Made by a program: the position numbers and the translations under genes. Positions 26,051-36,670 of a stretch of 64,000 nt of DNA are shown here, piece after piece. The notes below the pieces were generated by a model. The model had not been told where the DNA came from, searched no databases, and saw only the letters and a program-made list of their open reading frames with translations. The stretch covers positions 558,001-622,000 of the forward strand of contig JAHGAU010000021.1 of assembly GCA_019925105.1 (NCBI GenBank), read 5' to 3'. Within the stretch, counting starts at the first letter, position 1, and every line of letters starts with the position of its first letter. The DNA comes from Niebla homalea (Eukaryota; Ascomycota; Lecanoromycetes; Lecanorales; Ramalinaceae).

Positions 26051-27855
26051 AAAGGAATGGCGGAGATGGCGACGAATAAAGGGCCCTAGAGGTCCAAAAC
26101 GATGTACGTATGTATAGCTTAAGTAATAATAAGGCGAAGGCCTTAAGTACGATAAGCGGAAGCGGAGTAATAATGGAGGTAAAAGGGGTAAAAGGGTAAA
26201 CGGTCCCTATTAACGGAAATAATAATAATTTATACGGACGGTACGATAACTATATAATAAAGAATATTTAAATTAAATAAAAAGTTTATAATTAACGAGA
26301 TACGCGTAAAAGGACGCGTATAATACGTAAAGGTAACGTAATTATAAAAAGTAAATAAAGGATAAAAGAAACGGGGATAATACGTAATAACGGATAGAAA
26401 ATAAACGGGGGCGGAAAAGGCCTTATTAAGTATATATAAACTAAAAAAAAACCGGGCGAGGATAAAAAAGTATCGGGTAATTAAAAATAAATTATAAAAA
26501 AAATAAATTATTAAACGTACGGAGGAAATATAATAAAAGAAAAGGTAATAAAAACGTTAAAAGGCCTCCTTACGATTAAATAAAAAAATATTATATTAAA
26601 AACTTAATTAATATTATAAATTAAGTTATAAAGGGTAAAAGATTTTTATATAAAAATAAAAACAGGATTAAGGGATTTAAAGAGGTTACGCGGAGCTTAA
26701 AGGACGGTAATAAAAGTATTAATAAAAAAGGTAAAAAAAACCAAAACCTTTACGTATAAAATAAAAGAGTAATAAAAGAAGCTTTACAGATAAAGATAAA
26801 AGTAAATTAAATAATAAAGGTTATAAAAATAACGTTTATATTAATAATAAAAAAGGTAAAAGTTAAAAAGAAAACGGTAATATTAAGGAAAGTAAAAATA
26901 ATAGTTATATAATTATTAAATAAAAAAAATAAAAATATAACTATAAAAATAAACTTTTTTAATTAATAAAAGCGTTTAAAATAACGGGGGAATTATTAAT
27001 AAAATAAATTATTATAATACGTAAATTATAAAGTAAAAATATTTTCCTTAATATAGTTTTATTAAAGGTAAAAGAAAAACTTAAAAAGTTAAAAGGATAA
27101 ACCAATAAAAAAAATATAAAACAATAAAGGTATTAAGGTAATTATTCGCTATTATAATAAATAAGATATACTTAATAAAATTTATAAGAAAAAAAAAAGG
27201 AAATTATTATAAAACGGATAAAGAAGAAGAATACGGTCTTTTATCCCGGGTTAAAGGTCGTTAATTATAGTCTTCCCTTTATAATAAAAAGTTTAAATAC
27301 CTTTAATTAAATAAAGAGGTATTTTATAGTTATCTTAAGCGTAATATTAATAAAAATATATAACAATATCCTTAATAAAAGGGTAATAAAGGGTAAGTCC
27401 CTTAAATTAATAAAACCATAAGATTAAGCGGCGGATATTTATTAATATTAAAAATATTAAAAATACGGATATATTATTACGAAATACTTTAATAATATAA
27501 AATATATAGTATACGTTAAAGGGTATAATATATATAAATATACGGGTTTAATAATAAAGGGCTTAATAAAGAATACGTTAAAATACGTAATATATAGGAA
27601 TAATAATTATTCAGTATAAAACTTATAATATTTAATAAGGGTTAAAAAAACTTAACGTAAAAAGATTAAAATAATAATTAAGGTTTAACGTTATAATTTA
27701 TATAAAATTAAACCGATAAAATAATTAAAGATAATTTTAAAACGTAAATAAAGCCCCTTAAATAAAAAAGGATAAAATATTATAATTAATAACGTAAAGA
27801 AAAGGAAGCTTATAGCTATATTAACCTTTAAGGCCGGCCGCTTAACCGGGATAAT

Positions 27856-28033
27856 TGTTATGGCAGTACCTACCCTGGAGCAAGGGCTCCGGGGTAGGGC
27901 CTACCCCTGGGGGTGATCCCCCGGGTAGACTACCTTCTCATATATGGTAATAGCGGCTTACCCCTAAGCGCTATTACCTACCCCGGATAGCTACTTTTAT
28001 CCATAAGATGGCCGAGTGGTTATCACCCTGACA
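27856..28033 (+). repeat. Left LTR of the miniature element
   Basis: A 178-bp LTR with three consecutive hairpins: arms 27870-27881/27886-27897 (12 pairs, one wobble, 4-nt loop), 27901-27913/27918-27928 (6+5 pairs with a 2-nt bulge, loop TGAT) and 27946-27955/27969-27978 (10 perfect pairs). The 3' end carries box A. It differs from the right LTR at four sites. Confidence 0.88.
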
Positions 28034-28143
28034 GAGTAATAGCGCAACTTCAGGGTAGTGCACCCCCGGAGTTAACCCTAAGGGTTTAGAGGGGTAAGTC
28101 TATAGTTCGAATCCGAGGACGCCTATAAAAAAGTGAGACTTTT
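28001..28143 (+). promoter_or_regulatory. tRNA-derived Pol III promoter spanning the LTR/interior junction
   Basis: TGGCCGAGTGG at 28009-28019 equals the tRNA box A consensus TGGCNNAGTGG, and AGTTCGAATCC at 28104-28114 differs from box B GGTTCGANTCC only at its first base. Both resemble a Ser/Leu-type tRNA. ACCCTGA (28025-28031) can pair with TCAGGGT downstream, in the place of an anticodon stem. TTTT at 28140-28143 could stop Pol III. The acceptor and T stems do not pair properly, so this is not a working tRNA gene. The right LTR has box A only. Confidence 0.6.
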
Positions 28144-28234
28144 AGGTAACTTAAAAGGTAAGACTAAGCGTAAGTACGGGGGCGGGTAGGACCCGCTACC
28201 CTACAGTACCGGGGGCCGAGGTCCGAGGTATAGC

Positions 28235-28374
28235 GGGGGGCCGGAATGCCCGAAAACTACCGAAGGGGGCCGGAATGCCCGAAAACTACCGAGGGGGGCC
28301 GGAATACCCGATGCAAGGGGCCGGAATGCCCGAAAACTACCGATACGGGGGGCTGAAATACCCTAAAACTACGC
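28235..28374 (+). repeat. Tandem repeat of ~28 bp inside the miniature element
   Basis: About five units built on GGGGGCCGGAATGCCCGAAA…ACTACCGA start near 28235, 28264, 28293, 28316 and 28344. The third unit is shortened and the fifth is diverged (CTGAAATACCC). Each unit can form a small GGGC/GCCC hairpin. No coding frame is kept. Confidence 0.85.
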
Positions 28375-28706
28375 GGGCCAATCGTGGGACCGTGGGTAAG
28401 GCACCCTAAAACGTAACCTTTACCTGCCTAATAAAAGATACGGATTATTCCTGACGAGGACACTGAACCCCGGGCTATACCCTTGCAAAGTTACTAAGCC
28501 CCTGGATTATGCCTACGGGCCACTAAATCTAAATCCGGGTCCGGCCTAAGAGGTTCGGACCTATACCGGAGGTGATCTCCCTTAAGTAAGGAGCTCTCAG
28601 CCCCTATTTACCTACTTAATCAGGTTTTAAAAGGACCTTTAACCCAGGGGGGTAACTCCCTTCCGGAGGCGTGGTTTATAGTCTGTAGGCTCGGGGACGA
28701 GCCCAT

Positions 28707-28717
28707 AGGAGAGGGGA
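28707..28717 (+). other. Polypurine tract of the miniature element
   Basis: AGGAGAGGGGA followed by TAC and the right LTR. This is the expected position and composition for plus-strand priming in LTR retroelements. Confidence 0.7.
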
Positions 28718-28720
28718 TAC

Positions 28721-28898
28721 TGTTATGGTAGTACCTACCCTGGAGTAAGGGCTCCGGGGTAGGGCCTACCCCTGGGGGTGATCCCCCGGGTAGACTACCT
28801 TCTCATATATGGTAATAGCGGCTTACCCCTAAGCGCTATTACCTACCCCGGATAGCTACTTTTGTCCATAAGATGGCCGAGTGGTTATTACCCTGACA
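28721..28898 (+). repeat. Right LTR of the miniature element
   Basis: 178 bp, the same length as the left LTR. The four differences are all CA to TA or TG to TA: three are mutated in this copy (near 28729, 28746, 28890) and one in the left copy (near 28000). Light RIP is the simplest reading. Confidence 0.88.
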
Positions 28899-31800
28899 AT
28901 AATCGTTATAATAAAAAGGTTAAAATAAATAATACTTAACCTTAAAGAAAAATTATTTATATAAATAAAAATTAATAAAAAGAATTTAATAAAAATTAAT
29001 ATATAATACGTTTATATGGTTAAAAATAATATAATATAATATATATAAAAAGGTAATTAAAGCTATAATATTAATATTTAAATTTAAAGAAATAAAAGAT
29101 ATTAATATTATAATAATATAAAAGCCGTTATATAATTTATATATATATTCTTTAATTAACCCGGAAAATAATTTTTATTTAACCTTTAAAGGAAATAAGA
29201 AAATATAAATATATTTTTTTATTAATAAAAAATTAAATATAAATAATTAAAATATTACTTATTATAAAAAGAATCTATATATACTTTAATTATATAAAAA
29301 AAAGGTATTAAAGGAAACTTGAATATTTATAATATATATAATCCGCCGTTAATTAATAAAAAAAAAACCTTTTATAATCCCGTTACTTAAGGATATTATA
29401 ATTATATTTAATAAATATTTTTTAATAAAAGACTTTAATTTTTATTATATTAAGTAGAATAAAGAAAAACGTATAATTAATTACGTTAAATTTAAGGAAT
29501 TATTAATAATTATTACCTAGTTTAATTTTATATTATTAACGTTAAAAAAGATTATAATATTAAAAAACCGAAGATTTAAGATTATAATCAACCTAACGTT
29601 TAACTTAAAAGGTATTATTAATATAATTATTATATATAAGCCTTAAAAGGACTTAAAATATAACTTAGACTATATACCGATATAAATAACCTTAGATTAA
29701 ACCGTTAATATGACCCCGTTATTACCGGTAAAAAGGATATAAAAAATAATTAAGGAAATAAAGATTTATATAAAAGCGGAGGAAATAGTAATATAGTTTA
29801 CGGACCTCCTTTAATTAAATAATAAAAACCGGATTAACTTCTTTATAAAATAAATAATAAAAATATTAAATAAAATAATTAATAAAATAATCCTATTAAT
29901 AAAACCTTCTTAAAGAGTTAAAACCTATTAAAATAAAGGGTATATAACTATAACCGTAAAGGTAAAAAGGTTAATTAAGTAAGCTTTTAAGTATAAAACT
30001 TAAGAAATACTTAATTAATTAAGGGTTACTTAAAAAGAAAAAGAAAGGATTATTAAGAAAATTAAGTAAATATATTTTTAATTTATAATATATAATTTAA
30101 CGGTTTTATTTTATAATATTTAAAAGTTAATAAAATATAATAAGGAATAAAGTAAGAAATTAAAGTTTATCCTTTAATTCCCGCCCCTTAAGAAATCCGA
30201 TAATACTTTAATTAATATCTTTAACGGTAAGATTAAGGCTTTTAAAAAAGCATTTTTTTTCCTTCCGTTAAAAGTTAACTTAAACAATATTAACGGTATT
30301 ACGTATTTTAACTTTATATTAATAAATAAAGTAATAATATAAAATATAATAATTAAAAGGATTAATAAATTAAAAAAATAAAACCTTAAAATTAAATAAA
30401 ATTTTTAATAAATTCTTATTAATAATAATTTTACCGTTTAAGAGAATTTTTATTTACCTTTTTTAAATATATTTTAACGTTGGTTATTATTTATATAAGT
30501 TTAAAGAAATAAAAATAATTATCCTTAAGAAGTTTATTAAGCCGGATTATTTTAAAATAAAATTTTATAAACCTATTATATTCCTTTATACGTTAAAAAA
30601 AACTTTAAAAAAAATAATAATAAAAATCCTTAATAATTATATAAAGAATTACGGACTTTTCTTTAATTAATAAATAAAAATAAAAAGAAATCGGTTAATA
30701 AAAATAATCCTTAAAGGATTATTTAACGGTATATATATAGTATAAAGTTACGGGAAAAAATATATTATAAATTTTCTTTCTTTTAATATTATAAGTATTT
30801 TTAATAAAGTAAATTATTAAAGGTTATTATATAACTTAAGGAAAAAAAGGATATTATTTTTCTTAATTAAGTAAATAAAGAATTTCTTAAGTAATTAAGT
30901 TACGTCGATTAACCTAAAATTAAAAAGATAAGTTTAATAAAGCCTATTATAATGGGGATCTTTTAAAATTTAATTTTTTTTTATATTATTCTTATTTTTT
31001 AACGGTTTATTTAATTAAAAAACTTATTAAATTAAAATAAAAAGTTTAAGTTAAAAATTTTATTAATAACGTTTACTTTTTAATTTATAATATTTTTATA
31101 TATATAAATTATTTAAAATTAAAATAAATTTATAAAGTTTATTTTTAATAAGTAAAAATTTATAAGATTTAATTTATATTATATAAATATAAGCTTATTT
31201 ATATAATTAAAAGTTTAAAACTATACGATATAATAATTATAATAAACTTAAATAAAACTACGTTAAAGCCGGATATTACTATTAAAATCTTTAATTTTTA
31301 AATAAATAAAAACTTAATTAAAAAAATCATATAAAAAAATTTAAAAGAAAATAATTTTATAAGAAAAAGGTTTTATTTATTTCGCCGTATTAATATAAAG
31401 AGTTATATTATAAAAGCTTTAAATTATTTATTAAATTATAATAAAGTTAATTATAATATATATTATAATTATTTAATATATACTTAAAGGTACTTTAAGA
31501 TATAAAAAAAAAGTTTATTTAAATATTATAGAAAGTTTAAAACCGATACTTAAGAATAATTAATAATATTTATAAAATAACCTTTATCTTAATATTAAAA
31601 TTTAAGGTTTTTATATTATTAATTAAAATTTTATTAAATTAAATAATTACTTAAATAAAGTTAAAAAGATATATATATTTAGTTATAATAATAGGAAATA
31701 AACGGATTTATTAAAATCTTAATAAGCCTTAAGTTAAAAAAATAAATTAAAGATATTTATCCCTTTTCTTATTAAAATAAAGTAAAAATAAGTTAAAAAA

Positions 31801-32903
31801 GTAATTAACTTTATTAATATTTTAAAGGTTAATTTAAGCGTATATAAATTCTCGTTAAATATAAAAAAAACCGAGACTAAAAGGATTTAAAGAGTAAAGG
31901 ATATAATGATTATTTTATAAGTTATAATAAAGTAAATTAAACGTTAATAAAAATATAAAAACTTTATATTTTAAAGTTATTATTATTTAACTTTTAACAA
32001 TAAAAAGATTATTAATAAGTATTTCCCTTATTATAATATTATAAAGAAAAATAATAACGTATTAATAATTTAATTTTAAACGGGTAAAAACGGTTTAATT
32101 TACTTCTTATTTATTATATATATTAAAGGTCGGATAAACGCCGGATATAAATATAGATAAAAAAAGTAAAACGTTATATATATTTTTATTTCTTATTCTT
32201 TATTTATAAAAATTAAGTTAAAATTTATAATAAAAATTAATACTTATAATTATTATTAAATATTATTTATAAAATAAAATATTTAGGTAACCGTAAAATT
32301 TATAATATTTACCGGATTATTATTATAATTTAATTTTATTATAAAGATAAATAAAGTTATTAAAGATTTTATAAAAAAGGCCCGTTATTAATTAAGGAAA
32401 AAAAGAGAAGCGGAAATTAATTATATTAATTATATAAACCGGAAAGTATCTTTTATAGCCATAAAGATATAATAATAAACGCTTATTAAAAATCCTTAAA
32501 AAAGTTAATAACGATAATAATATAAAAAAGGTATATATTAAGTACGTAAGTATTAATAAGGATATTTAAAAGTACTATATAAAATTAAGGTAATATAAAT
32601 ATATAGAGGAACGGAAAAGTAATAAGCTTAAAAATAATTTTTATAAAAATATAATTATAATATTATAAATTTTCTTAAGGGAGTTAAAACGTAGGAAGTA
32701 TATAAATAAATTATTATTTTTTAAACGGCCGTTAATATCCTTTACCTTAAGGGATAAAGGGTAAAAGTCTAATAAATACCGGTTTTTACTTTAACGTTAT
32801 AAGTATCAGGTTTTTACGGTTATTAATAAAGCTAAAAGGCCGCGTATTAAGGAATGCCGGAATTAACTTAGCTAGATCCGTAGTATAAATCAATCAATCA
32901 ATC

Positions 32904-35900
32904 AATATACATTTATTAATTTTTAACTTAATATAATTATTAAACTTAAGAAAATATATAATATTAAGTATAAAGATCGAAAAATTATAAATTAAGCTTT
33001 AAATAAAATATATAATAAAAATAAGTTATATTAATTTATATAACCTACGGAATTTTTATACTTTATTTTTATTATTTAACGTAATACTTTAAACGGACGT
33101 AAAAGCCGTATTATAATTAATATTTAATTACTTAATAAAATTATAATTTCTAATTTATATCCGTTATTATTATAATAGGAAATAATTTTTTAATTATAAG
33201 TTACGAATGTATTACTATAATCGATACTTGCGGTTATTTCTATTAATTTCTTATACGTAAATTTAATTAATATAAACTCTATATTATTTCCTATAAAGGT
33301 TAAAAAGAATCTTCAGTTATATTAATAAGTTTTAAAGGCAATTTTCTATATATATAAAAGTAAATAAATAATATATTATATTCAATATAATATTTTACGT
33401 AAATATTTATAAATAATATAATTATTTTTAATTATTTATTAAAGGAATATATTATTTATTTACGTTAAGTTTTTTAAATCCTTAAAAATAAATACGTAAA
33501 CCTTTTATTAATTAAATTATTTATTAATTATTTTATAATTAAGCTTTTTAATTAATAAATTAATTCTTTAAGGATATTTACGTTTAATAATAAAATTAAA
33601 ATTATATAAAACCTTAAATTTCTTAACTTATTAAAAAACCTTAAAGTCTTCCTTAATCTTATAAATTAATTATATATTAAAATAAAAAATTATACTTAAA
33701 GTATTACCCCGCTTTAAGTACGTAAAACCTTTTTAATTATAGATTTAAAGAAAGTAAATCTAAAATATACCAATTTATACCGTAAATAAAAAACTTTTTA
33801 AATTAAGTTTATATTTACCCAAGAAAAGGACCATATTTTTAAAGATTTAAAAAACGCGTTTTTATTATTGTTTCTTATATATTATAATTTTAATTAACCT
33901 TTATTTACCGATATTAATATATTAAAGGAATTAAATATTACGGTTATAATATATTATATTAAGAATAACCCGTTACTTTATAATATTACGGAGATTAATA
34001 ATTTATTAAAAATTACGTATAATAAAGTATAATTAATAATATTCCTTAATAAAAGCTTAAATATAACTGAAAAAAATTATTAATTTACGGAGTTAAAGAT
34101 TACGGGTATAATTTAAGTCGTACGTAAAATTAAATATTTAATTAAAATAAATTACTATAAATTTAATTATATAATCTTTATAAATTATAACGTAATTATT
34201 AATATCTTTAAATAAATAAATTTAAAGATTTTTATAATTAATAAGTTTAATCTTTACTTAATTTATACGTTATAATATTTATTAATATTCGATATTTTAT
34301 TACGTTATAAATTGGGTTTAATAAATACCGGTTTTAATATATTCTTATAATTAATTAATAATATATAAACTTTATTTATAAAAATCGGAATTCTTAATAA
34401 TATAAATAATAATAAATTAATTATTTTTTAATATATTTATATTTTAAACGAATTTAAAAAATAAATTAAAGAAAAATATATAAAAAATAAAATATAAATA
34501 AAATTATAAAAAGTCTTAATAATTAAGGAAAAGTTAAATTTATAAAATATAAAAATTAAATTATACTTTATATTAAAGGACGGTTTTATTTATAATTTAA
34601 AATCCGTTAATTATTTATTATAATTATATATACTTAATAAACTTAAAAAAATAATCTTTTAATAAGTATATAATAATTTATTATATAGTAATTTTAATTA
34701 ATTTTATAATAAATTAATAAACTTAATATATTTATTTAAATTAAATAAATAATTACGGAAATATATTATATATTATTTTAAATATAACTTAAATTAAATT
34801 AAAAAATATATACCTTATAAATCGCTTTAATTAATTTTTAATTAATTAATTATTTTTTATATAATTTATATAAACTTTATTATTATTTTATTAAATTAAT
34901 ATAATTACGATATATTTTTTATTATTACCAATAACTTTTTTAAGCGGATACTTTTACTTCCCGGTAATATTAAATTTAAGGTTAATAATTAAGTAAAATT
35001 ATTATTAATTAAATTAATATAATAAGGATAAAAAATTCCCTTTAATATTATATTAAATAAAAATCGTAAATTTATCTCCGTATTTTAAAAATTTATATTT
35101 AAAAAATAAATATTTATATTTTTACGTTTAACGTATATTACCCTTAAATTAATAATTTATTAAAAAAAATTAATTAAACGGTTAAAATTATATTATATTA
35201 CTTTATAATTACATATTTAAATTATAATTAAATAAATATTATTTTATATATTTAAAGTATTTTAAATAATTTAAAATTAACGTTAATTAAATTTACTTTA
35301 AATAAAATTTATTATAATATAAATATTTATAATTTTTTAAATTTTTTAATAACCTTTTTAATTCTTAAGTATAATATACTTTAACTATAAAATTATAAAG
35401 AAGCATAAGATTTATTAAAATTTACATAAATAATAATTAAATTCCGGTATAATTAAAGTTATAAATTAATTTAATTTAATATTAACGACTTAATTTATTT
35501 AAAATTATATTATAATTATAGAATCTTTAATATTAAAAATTATAAACTATATTAATAATTTACCGGATTTTTCCTTATTATTAAGAAAATTAATTATTTT
35601 ATATATAAACTTAAATTACCCGTTAATATAAAGATAATACCGGTTATTTTAATTAATATATTAAAGTTAATTAATAACTTAATAAAAGACTTTTTAATAA
35701 ATAACTTAACCGTAATATACCGCCCGCTTTAAAAGTTAATTCCAAAAATAAAGAAGATTATATTATTAAAAGAATTATTTATAAAGAAAAAAACCGTAAA
35801 TATTTAATTAAATAAATTACTTAAAATATAAAATATAATAATAAGCTTCCGTTATTAAAATTATACTTAAACTTATTACGTAAATTCTATATTACGTATT

Positions 35901-36176
35901 TTAAATTTAATAACGTTATTATTACCCGCCGTAATAGACTTTATATTACTTTATTATAACCGGCGTTTATTAAAATAATATCCTTATCGTCTACCGGCAC
36001 TTTTTATACGTTACGTCTTAAACGTGGTCGTGGCCGCCCCCGTAAAATTAAGTAAAATTTTAATATAAAAGTATAAGATATAAGCAATATAACGTATTAT
36101 TAAATATTAATATTTATATTAATATATTAAAGTAAACGTTATTATAAATAATAGCCTTTTTTCTTTTAATAGTATT
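32904..36176 (+). mobile_element. Gypsy2 piece c: RT end, RNase H, integrase, C-terminus
   Basis: The remaining interior of Gypsy2, running from the LINE D duplication to the 3' LTR. Up to about 33780 no motif is clear (presumably RT). The pol motifs from 33800 on are given separately. Between 36060 and 36176 there is AT-rich leader to the LTR without a recognisable polypurine tract. Confidence 0.85.
33800..36060 (+). pseudogene. Gypsy2 pol pseudogene: RNase H, integrase, basic C-terminus
   Basis: Near 33830-33900 the frame reads IFKDLKNAFL-like sequence, the RT to RNase H link. Near 34030-34330 it reads YNKVQLIIFLNKSLNITEKN, 'FTELKITGIIQVVRKIKYLI', 'YIIFINYNVIINIF' and 'LRYKLGLIN'. These are the Gypsy RNase H blocks (AFxSRxLxxxExNYxxxELExxAIVWxxRKxRxYL, TDHxA, YKPGxxN) with D to N and Q to stop changes. 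Integrase should fill 34400-35500, where little is legible. Near 35770-35960 'IIYKEKNRKYLIK…' could be a ruined chromodomain. The end, LRLKRGRGRPRKIK (about 36015-36055), is an AT-hook-like basic tail that escaped RIP. Confidence 0.7.
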
Positions 36177-36322
36177 TATTATATATAGTATATATATATA
36201 GGAATATTAATAAATATAGGATACCCTTTATACGTAAAGGATAAGCATCCTTATAATACTCCCATCCTTTAGGTAAAATCATTATTCATATATTATTACA
36301 CTTTTTGGTCCCTACACCAACA
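36177..36322 (+). repeat. 3' LTR of Gypsy2
   Basis: 146 bp, aligning gap-free with 20015-20160. The inner (left) end is RIPped (TATTATATATAG for TGTTATATGCAG), while the outer (right) end keeps CCCTACACCAACA. It is followed by ATAAA (36323-36327), which completes a perfect 5-bp duplication with 20010-20014 over 16 kb. Confidence 0.92.
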
Positions 36323-36670
36323 ATAAACTTAGGTTAAAAAAGGGTTAAAGGGGAAATTTAAAGTATTACGTAAACTTATAGGATAATTCATTTATTAATA
36401 AAATAATAACCGGTAACGCTTAAATTAATTAAAAAGGATAAAAGAAAATGTTAATCTTTATAGCTCGTAAACCCGTTAATAATCTAAGGTTTATTATTTT
36501 AAACGTTAAAGGGATCTTTAATATTATTGGTATACTTAATTATTAAAATTTAAAAATAATATGTATATTTATTTTTTTTAATAACTTTTATAAAGCTTAA
36601 TCTTTTATTAATGGTCCATCCGAATTATTAAATAAAGTATCTTTAAGGATATAAAAGATCCGGTTATTTT
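36323..36670 (-). mobile_element. Gypsy1 piece d, between Gypsy2 and LINE E
   Basis: 348 bp of host sequence starting with the ATAAA duplication and ending with the LINE E duplication TCCGGTTATTTT. By position it lies between gag and RT (protease region) of the minus-strand Gypsy1. No motif is confidently recognised. Confidence 0.65.

Larger units (their letters stand above)
27851..28903 (+). mobile_element. TRIM-like miniature LTR retrotransposon with tRNA-type Pol III promoter
   Basis: A 1,043-bp GC-rich element (27856-28898) with two 178-bp direct repeats, ends TGTTATGG…CCCTGACA, and a perfect 5-bp duplication ATAAT (27851-27855, 28899-28903). A polypurine tract AGGAGAGGGGA lies 3 bp before the right LTR. 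The 687-bp interior has no open frame and holds a box A/box B pair, a T4 stretch and a 28-bp tandem repeat. Removing it restores LINE D sequence matching LINE B. It matches the plan of terminal-repeat retrotransposons in miniature (TRIMs). No TGG-type primer site follows the left LTR. It is nearly RIP-free inside a ruined LINE, so it arrived late or escaped RIP. Confidence 0.88.
26051..32903 (+). mobile_element. LINE D, full-length Tad1-like element carrying a miniature LTR element
   Basis: The span is 6,853 bp, or about 5.8 kb without the insert and its duplication. It is flanked by a 13-bp duplication, AATATATATTTAT (26038-26050) and AATATACATTTAT (32904-32916), whose single difference is a RIP-type C to T. 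The leader is very short; ATGGCGACGAATAAAGG lies at 26065 with an in-frame ATG just upstream. The insert is in the ORF1/ORF2 boundary region (27856-28898), at a place uninterrupted in copy B near 16010. The 3' signature and ATCA tail are at the right end. The element is heavily RIPped. Confidence 0.92.

Noticed and set aside
28001..28120. A functional nuclear tRNA gene
   Set aside because: Box A and box B are good, but the acceptor and T stems do not pair and no anticodon arm of normal size can be drawn.
28235..28374. CRISPR array
   Set aside because: The units are contiguous 28-bp tandem repeats without spacers in a eukaryotic retroelement.
28452..28475. Hammerhead ribozyme core (CTGACGA near 28452)
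   Set aside because: The required GAAA partner and a proper stem II/III arrangement are missing.
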